A DNA stretch of 64,000 bases from Sphaerosporella brunnea. Taxonomy: Eukaryota > Ascomycota > Pezizomycetes > Pezizales > Pyronemataceae. Position numbers and translations under genes: made by a program. This document shows, in pieces, positions 9,312 to 21,200 of the stretch. Location: contig VXIS01000086.1 of assembly GCA_008704415.1 (NCBI GenBank), positions 62,001 to 126,000 on the forward strand, written 5' to 3'. The notes beneath the pieces are model-generated. The model worked only from the letters and a program-made list of their open reading frames with translations, made no database searches and was not told the origin of the DNA. Positions within the stretch are counted from its first letter, which is position 1. Each line of letters starts with the position of its first letter.

Positions 9312-12300
9312 ATGAATCACATCATTGTCAACATCGACGACGTAGAGCGCGTATTCTCAACGGAGGAAAATTTTCAGGGGCGGATAGAAATCACAGTACC
9401 CAATACCGCGACAGTCCACAACGATGACATCCGTATAGCTTTCGAAGGTCTGCGACCTTGAGTTTAGCAATTCGCCTGGTGAGAACAAAGCTTATGGAAG
9501 AATAGGTATCCAGCACATCTGGCAAACCAGCGACGGATACGGCGTGGGGCCTTCGAGTGGTCGCTATGACATTCGGAAGAAGTTTCTTTACCAGCAGTTG
9601 CACCCAAGCCGCTCCGACATCGCCGTGACAGATCTAGGTAATGGTTCGAAGCTCATTACTGTCGCTTTCGAATTCACGATCCCTAGTAAACTCCTGCCGA
9701 CGAGCTGCAAGCATGACGGCATAGACTCAGCACTGCTCCGCGAGCACCTCCAGTTGCCGCCGACTATGGGGAGGTCCAATTGGAGCTCCAAATGCCTCGA
9801 CGACCTGACGCCAGACATGATCAACGTATCGTACATGGTGCGGGCGCAGTTGCTCAAACGAGGTGACGACAAGAACGTGCTCGCCGAAGACGTAGGTGGT
9901 GTCTTTGTGCTTCCTCAGTACCCCGAAAAACCCGCCCAATATATCTCGCCGTCGGATGAAGGGCGAGGCTTGTATCGTCTCTGGCAGAGTCAGGACGTCA
10001 GCGGCGGTAAGCTGCACGTTGAGGCGGAGCAGCCAAAACCGATTCAAATCGTGGGATTGAAGAGCAGCGGAACGAGGGTCCCCGTAAGGTTGCGATTCAC
10101 TCCTGATGGGAACGAGGCACGACTACCGGTGCTTGATATCTTTGGCCTGGACTTCAATGCGATTTCACATTATTCAACCATTGGCATCGGAGACGATGTC
10201 ACGGTAGCCAGCGCCGTGGAGGGTGTGCATTCATATCCGAGGAGGATTTTTTCAGTTTCACGGGATTGCGGGAGCATGGGCTGGACGAAGGACACCGATG
10301 GGTCCTACCTATCGGAGCTAGCTGTGCCGATCACCGTGCCGGACGACAAGATTCTGCTTCCGAGCGTACAGAACTGCTACATGGCTAGGACGTATCTTGT
10401 GGAGCTGCGACTTGTATTGGGCGGTAAGGGGAAGGGAAGGGCGACCAGACCCTTTGCATTAAAGGTTCCCGTTCAGGTTGTCGTGGAGCATAGATCTCCC
10501 TCCACGGATGGTGGGGCACCAGAGGCGGAGGCTCGGGTATCCGAAGACGGTATAGAACTTGCGAGTTTGTCGCCTGGCTACAGCCTACATCTAACACGCT
10601 CTTTGGCCCATGAGCCAACTCTTCCGCCACCTCCCCTCGAACATGACTCATATCCATTGACGGAGGCGCAGATACCGGTGGAGGGCGGAGAGGAGCCACC
10701 ACCAGAGCTCTCCATGCTGGAAACCGCGATTATTATTTTTTCAGTTAAAGGTGTCACCTTTTTGGGTTCTATGAGCAACGGTATCATGGTGGTCCTGTTG
10801 CCTACAATCGCCAAAGATATCGGACTGAGCCAGAGCCTGACTTTATGGTACGTATTAGCCTTCAAGGAAAGACGTTATCTATCTCGATGCGCGTCTGCTT
10901 ACTCTTGTGATTGTAGGCCTCAGTCGGTTTTCAGTTTGGTGTGTGGTACTTTCCTCCTGCTTATGGGCAACATTACCGACATCGTTGGCTCTCGGCGGGC
11001 TTTCTTGTTCGGTTGCATTCTGTACTCCATCTTTACGCTGGCGCAGGGGTTCTGCAACTCGGGTTCTCAATTAATTGCATTCCGTGCTATTCAAGGCTTT
11101 GCCATGGCTGCGTGCCTCCCATCAGCAGTCAGTGTCTTGACCAACTCTTTCCCTGCCGGACGATGGAGGAATCTAGGGTTTGTTATGTTAAGCGTTGGAC
11201 AACCACTGGTAAGTTCTCTTCGGCACTGTACTCCCCTTTCCATTAACCGGAAGAAAAATAGGGCTTTGCAGTTGGACTGGTAGTCAGCGGTGTGCTCACC
11301 AAGACCATCGGATGGCGATGGATCTTTTATATTAGTACGGCTATCAACGCTGCGATTAGCGTCGGCGCTGCTTTTGCGCTACCCAAACATCTCGATAATC
11401 ACAATCTGAAATTCAAGGATTTTTACGATGCGGATTGGGTCGGGAGCGCCATTGCCTCTGGTGCACTGGGGACATTTTCTTACGTGGTAGCGTAAGTTCT
11501 TCACACCCGTTGCTTGTCGGTAGCTACGAAAATATACTAACTCACCACAGTATCACTTCTGAAAGCCACAGGAGATGGAGTTCGCCATCCACCATTACTC
11601 TGATCGTACTCTCCGCTATCCTAGCATATGCGTTCTTCTTCTGGGTCACACGGCAAGAACGCCTAGGCCGCCCCTGTCTGCTCCCACCATCCCTCTGGCG
11701 CAACACAGCTTTCACTGCCATCTGCGGCACCGTCTTCTTCACCTGGGCGGCAATGAATGCGGGCACTCTGACGCTGACACTCGTCTTCCAAGAGGTCCAG
11801 CACCTCTCCCCCTCCGAGACCAGTATTCGTCTTCTGCCGGACGTCGGCAGCGGTATCTTGGTGTCTATCCTTGTTGGCTACCTCATCGACAAAACCTCCA
11901 CCTACTGGCTGGTGGTCTCTGCCGCGGCCGTGGCGCTTGCGTCGCCGCTGCTGATGGCTTTGATGGATCCTGCGTGGTCGTACTGGGCAGCTGCCTTCCC
12001 CGCCATCTTCCTCGGCCCCGTCTCTACCGACGTCCTCTACACTGTATCTAACCTCGTCATCACGCGCGAGTTCCCGAAGAAGACCCAGGGGCTCGCGGGC
12101 GCTGTGTTCAATACCCTTGTCCAGATTAGCACCAGCGTCGGCATTGGGTTGTCGTCGCTTGTGGCGGCGATGGTTATGCAACGCGCTGCCGGCGCCAAGA
12201 GTATCCAGATGGTTGCACATGATGGACTGGTGGTCGGTGGCGGGAATGCGACGCAGTGGTACACAGGTGTGGAGCTGGAGGGATATCGCGGCAGCTTTTG

Positions 12301-12388
12301 GACTTGCTTTGGGTTTTTGGCAGCCGCGGTAGTGGTTGCCGGCGGCTGGTTGCGAGATATCGTGGATGTTGGGAAGAAGCAGGATTAG
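9312..12388 (+). CDS. Arrestin-like domain fused to a 14-TM MFS transporter
   Basis: Model: 9312-9447, 9506-10847, 10917-11208, 11262-11491, 11551-12388; 945 residues, frame kept at every junction. The first intron has a weak donor (GTCTGC). The others use GTACGT or GTAAGT, and the last has ACTAAC before its acceptor. Residues 1 to about 370 read as an arrestin fold: MNHIIVNIDDVERVFS, RIEITVPN, DIRIAFEGIQHIW, then alternating beta-type stretches. A proline-rich linker (LPPPPLEHDSYP) of about 80 residues leads without a stop into a complete transporter: IIIFSVKGVTF (TM1), WPQSVFSLVCGTFLLL, the GRLADxxGRR-like loop NITDIVGSRR, FRAIQGF, and about 14 TM helices. The transporter half resembles fungal aminotriazole-resistance/low-affinity ammonium transporters. 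Alpha-arrestins normally recruit Rsp5-type ubiquitin ligases to transporters through PPxY motifs; I see no PPxY here. Two genes merged by a lost stop is the alternative. Confidence 0.75.
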
Positions 12389-12711
12389 AAAGGGGGGTGG
12401 GGGGAATTGTTACGTAGGCGTGGGCTTTGGGGAAGTTTTCGTTGGAGGAAAAACACATCCATTCAGGATGCAGAAAAAAACAAAAAAATTGCACCATCTG
12501 AATGGAGACTATGGGGCTCTCTGTACATGCAATTTAGACAGCTAGGTGCCATAAGGCTATCTTCACTCTGCAACTAAACTTCAAATACTCCATGTGTCTC
12601 GCTTTGATCCCGGACTGACTTTCAGCACGCGACACTATCGGCCCTAGGTATGTCGACAAGAGTTCGGTGATGTTGTAGCTAGCTCAGGGGGCTGCTTCCT
12701 GCTCTAAACCA
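12389..12711. other. Intergenic, nothing recognised
   Basis: 3' flank of the fusion gene with A-rich runs near 12475-12490 that could include a polyadenylation region. Confidence 0.4.
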
Positions 12712-12714
12712 GTG

Positions 12715-13620
12715 TTCCTAATAGCCAGCCCAAAAAGCCGGGCGCGTTGGGCGGGCTGCTCAAGAGCAACCGCCGGGCGGTTCCACTGATTAGCCGGGCT
12801 GTTGAAAAATAACGACAGGCGGGCTGGCGGGCTGCTTAAGGACTGAGGGACACCAAGTGAGTCGCGTACATAGCTGGGTACCGCGGACAGCTCCCATGGC
12901 TCAGCTACGTTGCCCATACTGCTGCTATCAATCTGTACCAGGGAAGGAGTCCCGCGACACCCTCAAACAATCAATTGGACTCAAGATGGCTGGCCTCGGT
13001 ATGGCTGAAAATCTGCTCGTCTTTTGTCCGGCAGACGCGAGCACTTATGGCCCTTCAACCAGGCTTTCGGGCAAGACGTCGACCTGTGAACATTGTCAAC
13101 GAGTTTAAACATCGGAAATTTCGAAAGGGAAGGTACTTACGTACGTTGGTAACCCTCGCGGAACAAATTTGCAAACCCGTAGTCCCAAACACAAGCACCA
13201 CTCCACCTGCCTACTTCTGAGTGGGTCTACGACATCTCGGACCCTGCGACTTCCTCTTCGCCAAGATCCCGGTTTCTCACAGTTGGCTCCGCACACTGCA
13301 TGCACAAAACCATCTCCATGGCCCTCCTGGCCCGCACCCTCGGCATTGGACTCGAGCCAAAACATCGTCGAACTAGAGGCGGCCCGGGTTTAAGGGAAGG
13401 GCATTCAAATAGCCCCTTAAGGCAGTATACTCATCAGCTAGAGCAAAAGCCCTGGCTGCGGGGCTGGCTTTCTAATCTCGAGTACAGAGTGTGATATTGA
13501 GTGAAGCAACGGTGACCATTGTCCATTCTTCATGCCCGAGCAACCATCACGACAGCTGGCGCAGCCCACAACCGGCCGGCAGGGCTGTGAGTTAAATAAC
13601 CAGCCCGCCCGGCTGCAAGG
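12715..13620. mobile_element. Possible non-autonomous hAT element (right end unclear)
   Basis: The left end CAGTGTTCCTAATAGCCAGC begins a GGGC-rich subterminal block to about 12840. A similar GGCCGGC/GCCCGCC block lies at 13555-13615. The sequence between shows no gene. No AACACTG end or 8-bp duplication was found on the right, so the two blocks may instead be separate remnants. Confidence 0.4.
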
Positions 13621-13724
13621 ATTCGCTCATTCAGCCTTTTGCACCGGGATTTTCTCTTTTTGCGGTTATTGTCTAGATATCCCATTACCTGATGGATGCA
13701 TACCGCATCACATGAGCACCACAC

Positions 13725-13781
13725 GTCCGTGTAGCATAGTGGTGAGTACTAGTACACCCATGCTCGATTCACGGCACCGAC
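13725..13781 (+). pseudogene. tRNA relic lacking the anticodon arm
   Basis: Acceptor halves GTCCGTG and CACCGAC pair with one mismatch. A D-arm-like stretch contains AGTGGTGA. The T arm is CCATG-CTCGATT-CACGG (one mismatch, 7-nt loop), and an A follows at the discriminator position. Only about 8 nt separate the D and T arms, so the whole anticodon arm is missing. At 57 nt it cannot decode; the original identity is unknown. Confidence 0.5.
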
Positions 13782-14330
13782 AAGACCAATGAGTTAGTTG
13801 CTTCGCAAACAGTGCTGCTCGAACAGTGCTTTATATCTGTTTTTATGCCTGGAGTTGCAAGTGGCTGCGTTGGGAGCATCTCGTGGCTGTTGCGGCGCCG
13901 TTGCAAGGGTGCCGTTGCACGCGCGAGCGCCTCCAGCGCCGGCAAGGGTCCACGCCAGGTACCCACTCAGTGTGACATGCCTCCGTGTTGCCTGCCGCAC
14001 CGACAATCTACCTCGGCAACCCGACGTTACATTGCAATTAATCTAACAGCAGCGCCAGCAGCCATTCCCGCGGCTTGGGCTGATGCCCTACCACAGCCTA
14101 AAGCCACCCCAGCTCTCGTCAGCAAACCAGGTTGCTCGCATCCGCCCCCGCAATCCGCTATCAGGCCGCAGCGAGTACCTCCCATTGTGCACGTGGGAAT
14201 TCGTTATAAGAGCTGCCTTCGCCACAGCCATTGTTCCTGGTGCATTCTTCTGGGTAGCTGCGTCTTGTCCAGCTCTTGGAACAGCTTATTGCACATCGAT
14301 CCCACCCCTCCCCCCCCCCCCCCGGCCGCC
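13782..14330. other. Upstream region of the TRI12-type gene
   Basis: No gene recognised, although one plus-strand frame stays open here by chance. A CCCACCCCTCCCCCC run sits just before the ATG. Confidence 0.4.
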
Positions 14331-16515
14331 ATGAGCCCAACAGAAAGTGTCGATTTCACCGGCTCGGGACTGGACGTTGAAAAAGTGGAGGTTGAGCAGA
14401 AGTCCTTGCGCGAGCAGAATGTTTTGCGCATCGACGGCGACGACGAGGACCACACCCATGAACCTCCCGTTAGTTTGCTGGGAAGCGATGCGAGCTAGGC
14501 CTCGATTGATAGTTTTGCTAGATGACCTTCAGACGCTTTATGTCGTTCGTGGCCATGGCGTTCCTGTGGACGGGCTCTCAGATCCCGGTGTACCTGTTCG
14601 GTTTGTACCTCCTCTAGCGGCCTCAAAGAATGATGGAGCTGATTTTGGTGCAGGAGGAGTGCCACCCTATATATATGTCCGTCCTCGGGGTTGCTTCCTC
14701 CGTCCGGGACGAAAACTGACAGCTTTGACTCTTGCAGGGCGATATTGGTGGAACTGATCGCTGGGTGTGGTTTGTATGTACCGCCACGAAGATTGCCGAT
14801 GGTCTTTTCTGACCTACGCGCAGATCCTGGCCAACTTGCTTTCCCTAGCCGCTGTCTGTCCATTCGTCGGCAGTCTCTCCGATCTGATGGGACGGCGCTA
14901 TGTAAGCTTGGTGAGTTTCTGGCCACGTTCTTTCCCATGTCATGACACTGGCTGAGTGACGCTGTTCGCAGCTTGGCGCTCTGTTCCTGATATTAGGCAT
15001 GATTGTGTGCAGCACCGCAAAAACGATGAATATTTTCATCGGTATACCTCCTACTCACCCCCCGAAAGCCACAAGACGCGACTGACCGGATCCTCTCCAG
15101 GTGGAATGGCCCTTTCTGGTGTAGGGGCAGGAATCAACGAGCTCACCGCCCTTGCGGCAACATCGGAGCTAGCACCCACCCACAAACGCGGGACCTATGT
15201 TGCAATCCTAATCTTCACCATCGTACCGTTCTGCCCCTCCATACTGTGGGGCCAATTGATCGCGGCAAAGCACGGCTGGCGGTACATTGGACTTCTCTGC
15301 GGGGTCTGGGGCGCAATCGGCTTCTTTGCAACATTATTCTTTTACTTCCCGCCATCGAGACCAAACTCGACTGGTCTTACCCGCCGCCAAACCTTAGCCC
15401 GCATCGATTTTGTCGGCGGCTTTTTGAGCATCGGCGGAATGGTGCTGTTCATGGCGGGGATGCAATGGGGCGGATATCAGGTATTTTTTTCAAGGCTGCG
15501 AGTGGGTGTGGTCGCGACTACGGCTATTGATACCGGGATATATAGTACTCCTGGAAATCTCCGCACGTCCTGGTCACACTTATTCTCGGCTTCACCCTGC
15601 TCGTGGCCTTCTGCGCCTGGGAAGCCTGGGGAGCGCCTTACCCCATGTTCCCCGCCCGACTAAAGCAAGCCCCAAGGATTCTGATCCTCACACTGATAAT
15701 CACGTTCATCAGCGGCGCCAACTTCTTCAGCATCCTGATGTTCTGGCCGACGCAAGCATTCAACGTGTACGGGCACGACCCGGTGCAGGTGGGCATCCGC
15801 GGGATCCCAGTAGGCTTCGGGATCATGACGGGCGCCGTCGTGGTGCTGTGGCTGCTTTCGGTGTTTAGGGGGAGAAACAGGGAGTTGATGATTATTTCAA
15901 CCGTCTTGATGACTGCCGGTAGGCCCCGCGCCCCGCGCCCGCTCACAATGTAGTAGTTGCTGATCGCGACCAGGCTGCGGCTCCCTCGCCGTGGCAAACG
16001 CCGACAACCTCGCCACGCTGTGGGGACTCCTGGTCCTCGCCTCCCTCGGCATCGGCGGCATCGTGGTCCCCGCCTCCATAATAACCACCATCATCTGCCC
16101 GGACGACCTCATCGCCACCGTGGCGGCATTGACGCTCGCAATCCGCGTCATCGGCGGCTCGATCGGGTATTCCATCTACTACAACGTCTTCGTCCACAAA
16201 TTCGTGCCGAACGCAACACACTACGTGGGCGGGGCGCTGTACCAGATGGGCATCACAGACGTGAAGGTGATCGCCGAGGCCATCGAGCTCACGGGGGCTT
16301 CGCTGCTCGAGGAGCTGCGGCTGCTGCCGGGCATCGACGGCGATGCGCAGAAATGGGACGTGCTGGTCAGGGCGGGCCAGGTGGCGTTTGCACAGAGCTA
16401 TAGGTGGGTTTATGTGACCAGTGTTGGCTTCGGGGCGGTCAGCATCGTGGCTGCCATCGCGCTGGGCGATATCGGCGCGTTCATGGATGACCATGTCGCT
16501 GTTGTTATTCATTAG
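14331..16515 (+). CDS. MFS efflux transporter, TRI12/siderophore-transporter type
   Basis: Nine exons: 14331-14468, 14522-14600, 14654-14676, 14738-14773, 14824-14910, 14972-15041, 15101-15480, 15546-15918, 15974-16515; 575 residues, in frame throughout. Introns are 50-65 nt with GT...AG ends. The acidic cytosolic N-tail is followed by FLWTGSQIPVYLFG, VPPYIYxDIGG, DRWVWF, then CPFVGSLSDLMGRRY (MFS signature loop). Next come GGMALSGVGAGINELTALA and TSELAPTHKRGTYV, which are hallmarks of the fungal trichothecene-efflux/siderophore transporter family (PF06609). About 14 TM helices are seen, close to the family's usual size near 600 residues. Family members export toxins, drugs or siderophore complexes; the substrate cannot be read from sequence. 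No biosynthetic cluster is visible around it, only the co-oriented arrestin-MFS gene 1.9 kb upstream. Confidence 0.88.
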
Positions 16516-16536
16516 GGGGGGACAAAAGAATGGAGT

Positions 16537-16626
16537 TGGAGAACTTGGGAATCGAACCCAAGACCTTCTCAAGTCACGAGACTGATACGATGCGAATGAG
16601 ACGTTATACCACTAAACCAGATCCCC
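16537..16626 (-). tRNA. tRNA-Ala (anticodon CGC), with intron
   Basis: On the minus strand the body is nearly that of the 2160 gene: GGGGATC/GTTCTCC acceptor with G3-U70, stem TCTCA/TGAGA, loop TT-CGC-A, then an 18-nt intron, and a TTGGG/CCCAA T stem. It starts 21 bp past the stop codon of the TRI12-type gene on the opposite strand. Confidence 0.9.
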
Positions 16627-18237
16627 TCCCAATTGCGTGTGCTGTGTGCATCGGTGTATCGTATAACGCAAACGGTGGTGGTGGGGGTGGCCAAAGACGT
16701 TCAAAATTTGCGAGCGAGCTGAGGGTGGTTAGTTCTCCTGAGAGCCCAGCCAATAGGGAGGGATAGCTGAAGAGTCGTGAGGAAAGCATCAGTATCAGTA
16801 TCGGTATTCCTCCTTTTCCCCCGGCGGCGTCAGAGTAAGGTACCTGCATACAAAGCACCGGCCGGTGTCGGGTGTGCTAATACATCGTTGAGTCTGACAA
16901 CAAAAAACACGACCAAAACCAAACCAAACAAACAAACAAAAAACCCGTAGATATCTATCCGTTGCTGCTGGCTGTTGAGTGCCGTCACTTATCGCTGGGT
17001 GTGTGGGTGTGTGGGTGGGGGGTGGCGGAAGGGGGGGGGTTACAACAGCAGCGCCGCAAAGATTTAAAGCCCCCTCCCCGCACAATTTCTCGCATCCAAC
17101 GGCGCGTGCGTGCGGAGATCAATGTGGTTGAGGACCACAGACAGACAGACAGACAGACGCTGCGGAAATGTGTTTTTTTTTTTTTGGGAGGGGGGGGGGG
17201 GGGTTTCTATGTGTGTGCGTTAGATTTTTTTGTTCTTGTCTCTGTCTGTCTGTCTGTCTGAGCTCGACGATGTATAGATGGTACTGCTATGCGATGGAAG
17301 ATATCACGCAGAGACTGGTACTGGTGCTTTGCACACCTACAAGAACCTCCCCACCGCCGCCGCAGGAATGAGCTTACAAGATGGCTACTTTAAGTCTGTG
17401 GCTACTTTAAGTCTGTGGCTTAAGTACTTATGTGGCTTATCCATCCAGCCAGCCAGCCAGCCGTTCACAAACTCTCACTCTCACTCTCACTCTCGATACC
17501 CACCCCACCCCATCTGTAAACACAAACACAAACTCGACGCCGCGCCGCAGCCGCATCAACAGCTGCAGTATAGCAAGCGGAGAGAACCTATTTCGAAGGA
17601 GAGAGAGGGTGAGAGATCCTGCCCACCCGCATTTTTTTTGATCCCCGCCGCCGCCGCCGCCGCCCGCCTAGATATCCGTCAACAACCGCAAAGGTACGTA
17701 CGTGTCTGTCTGATCACTTCGCTTCAATTCACTTCGATTATGGAAAAAAAAAAAAAAAAAAAAACGCGGAGACTAACTACTATGCAATAATAATGATACC
17801 TACTTAGTAGCTAGCCTACATTTGCTAAACCCGCCCCCCGCCCCACCAAACCAAAACTACCAAAAAAAAAATATTGCCAGCTAGCTAGCTAGCGTACGCA
17901 CGCGCCCCGTCCATCCGTCCGTCCGTCCGTAAAGGAAACAATAAAAGGTAAGGCAGCACACAAACCAAAAACCAAAAACCAAAAACCAAAAAAACTAAGA
18001 ACTAGTAAAAAAAAAGAAAAAAGCAAAATTAAATAAAGCACATATACTCGCCCGGCCTTTACTCCCCCATATGAAAATAAAACCACAAATACGATGATAA
18101 AAAAACTACAACTAAAAAAAAGAAAAAAAAAATCAAAACACAAATCAAAAAACAAGCCTCTATGATAATTTTTTTTGTAGTCAAGTGTCCCCCAACGGCG
18201 GAGGTAAAGCCCTGCTGAAAATAGCACCAGTGGCTGC
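16627..18237. other. Low-complexity intergenic region
   Basis: Dense in simple sequence: G runs near 17030 and 17190, CAGA repeats near 17140, TCTG near 17240, CTCACT near 17470, CCG near 17650, a 20-bp A run near 17750, GTCC near 17915 and ACCAAAA near 17965. No gene recognised. The right end is the 3' flank of the WetA-like gene. Confidence 0.55.
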
Positions 18238-21200
18238 CTAGAAGAGATCAACCTTGGCGAGTGCACTAGCATCGCCGCCAACCGCCAACACCGCGGCCGC
18301 CGCGGCCTCGCTAAGTTTCCGTCTCTTCTCCATAGCCTCACGCTCTCTGCGAGCCTTCGTCTTGCTGCTGCCGCTGGGCGCAACGCCGCTCAATATGCGT
18401 GACGCATCATTCGGCGTGAAATTGACAAAACTCATTTCTCCGGCTGGCGCGTCGGTTGCGGTGAGATGTTGCGACGACGGCGGCGACGACGACGAGGACG
18501 ACGACGAGGAAGATTTCGTCGTTGATGATGACGCTCGCATTGACGAGGTGCTGGTTTTCCGGCGGGATGCAGCTTGCCGTGATGATGCGTACGGCTTGGC
18601 TTTGAGAGGCTTTGTTGCTGCGAGCGCGGCGGCTGCTGCTGCGATTACCGCAGTGCTCGGGTTTGACGTTGACGGCGGCCGTGAGGGCGGTGTGGGTGGG
18701 ATCGAGTGTGGCGGCTGCGGGGTGTACTGCGGGTAGCTCGGCCAGGACTGCGGGAGGCCGAAGCCGAACTGGTAGCCGGGCGACTCTGGGGGCGAGGGGA
18801 CCACGGTCGGCGAGGATTTGAGGTGCATGACGTCGTAGTCTTCTGCTGGCGATGGCGGCTGCCGCACGTAGAGCATCTGGTCGTGGCCATGGCTGGTGTT
18901 GCTGCTGCTGCTGCTGAGGTACGGCTCTACAGACGTGCCCCGGTCATACGCGATGGGTGTGGTCGATGCCTGGTATTGTGCCAGGCCGCTTTCTTGCCGT
19001 GCCCATTCCTCGACCGCCGCCGCCGTCGCCGCCGCCTCCGCTTCCCTCGCTTTGTGTTGCTCCAGCCCAGCTGCTGCCGCGTCCCACCATGCTGCAGCCG
19101 GAGAGGTGTCCGGGAGAACAGCGACAGCCACAGGCGACTCCTCGGTAATGCTGTGTTCCGGAGTAATCAAAGCCTGCGGTTGAGCTGCTGCAGCCCACGA
19201 TGCAGCCCTACTGTGGTGGTGGTGGTGGTGGTGGTGGTGGTGATGATGATCAGGATGCGTGTACTCGTCCGCAGCCGCAGTAGTTTGGGCAAACGACGCA
19301 GAGTTCTGCTGGTCGCCAAAAACGGCATCGGTTGCGTCGGCTGCTGCATCGCTCGACCTCCGAAACGAGTATTGGTCGGCGGCATGCTCCGGCGCCTCGT
19401 GTATGGACGATTGAAGCGACGACATGCTGTGAGACCGCGACGCCATATCGGCGTTGAAGGCGAATTGTGCATGCAGGCTGTCCGCGGACAGGCTGGTATT
19501 TACATATTGGTGGTGGTGGTGGTTTTGCTGGTGGTGGTGGTGGAGTTGCTGAGGGTGTTGCACCCCCGCACTGTCGCTGCTGCTGCTGCTGCTGCCGCAA
19601 TACCGAGGAATCTCTGCGTCAGAGGCGGCAACCATCTGCTGTTGTTGCCGTGACAGCCCGCCGCCCGCATGAGGTGAGTTCGGGGTGCGAATCATCTCGT
19701 TCAGGTCGGCCTCTATTAACGACGGCTCCAGGTGGAGGTGGAGCTGCTGCTGCTGCTGCTGGGGGCGGCGATGATGGCACGCTTCCATGCTTTTTATGCT
19801 TTTGGACGACCTCAATTCGTTGACGAGTGACTGCGTCCTGGACAAGGGCAGATTGCTGCTCTTGGAACGCCGGCGTAGCTGTCTCCTCTGGCCTGCTGCG
19901 AGTGACGACGATGATGCTTTGGGGGCAGCCGTGGAAGTGCCGGCTGATATGGCAGCTGTGGGTTTTGTTGCCGCTGCTCCCGTGCTGAGCACGATGTTCG
20001 CCGAAGTCGTAGTGGTTGCAAGCGCGATAGGGATGGGTGCCGCTTTTAGTGGGAATAATGAAGGAACGGGCTCGCAATTGTAGCTGGGGCGGCGCAAAGA
20101 TTGGTGGTGGGCGGTCTGATCGCTGTTATGGTGGTGTTGGTGGTGGTGGTGTTCGTGCTGGTGCTGGTGGTAGCTGTGGCTAATCGCCAAAGTATCAATA
20201 CTTCGTGTATGTGTCTCCTCCACTGGTGTCTTGGAAGGTCGAGCTGGATGATATTCTTGCTTCACTTGCTGCTGCTGGTGGTGCTGCTGGTCCACGACGA
20301 CGGGATGGTCCGACACTCCGCCCTTATAGTGGCCATCTATGTGTCCCACCAAATGCATGCATCCATAATTATCCCCCAATTTAGTATGGGTTGCCCGAAG
20401 GGGACGGGGCCAAGAGGAGACGTCCCGAAACATTGCATTTGGATCTCCAGCAAGGTTGCTGTTGTCAAGTAGAGGACCTGCAGATGGCGGAGGAGGAAGA
20501 GGAGGAGTAGAGGGGCTAGGACAGCTTGTTGCGATTGGGTGAGCAGTAGACGCAATGGGTGAGGGGGACTGCAGTCCCGTTGGACTCAATTCCGCTGGGA
20601 CGTTGTGTGTCGCAGGTTCGCCATCACGAGGGCCGTTTTTACTGGAGCCTGCTGTTACTGCAGGGGAAGACTGCAGATGCGGATTTGATAAGCTTGATTT
20701 GAGATTGTACGATCCAGAACAAGCGTCTCCTAGATCCATGGTAATCATGTTTGTGTTGCTAGGATGTGTGGTACTAGAACGAAGGGATTGGTGAGGTGAA
20801 GCGGAGTTGGCGGGCGTGGTGGTGGTGGCAAAAGATGTCTTCGGGGAAGGAGTGTGATGGCCAATGTGACATATGGGGTTGGCCAGAAAATTTGGGTATC
20901 CAATGCTGTTCTGAGTGTCGAGAAGAGCGTTGTCGACGTCTGTCAAGTCCAAACAGCTCTCATCAGGGCTCGGGTGGGAGTCATGAAGAAGATGATGGCT
21001 GGCGAAAGGGTTTCCGACGAGGGCAAAGAGCGTATTGAGCCTGGCCTCAGCCGTAGCCTGCGCCTGTGCTCCCAGCCCGAGCTCTGAGTCGCCGCCCTCC
21101 TGATTGAAGGCCCCACTGTTGTTGTTGTTGTTGTTATTGTTGTTGTTGGAGTTTCCATTTTCGGTGGCGTGAAAGTATACACCTGTTTCCACCTTCATCT

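Noticed and set aside
9312..12388. Treating the arrestin and MFS halves as two ordinary neighbouring genes
   Set aside because: There is no stop codon or usable intergenic region between them; the open frame crosses directly into TM1. Kept as one gene pending RNA evidence.
13812..14330. N-terminal extension of the TRI12-type frame
   Set aside because: The frame is open by chance upstream, but the family N-tail begins naturally at the ATG at 14331, and the added residues look non-coding.
18706..19653. 315-codon plus frame opposite the WetA-like gene
   Set aside because: Shadow of the triplet repeats on the minus strand; it reads as Val/Leu/Arg runs.
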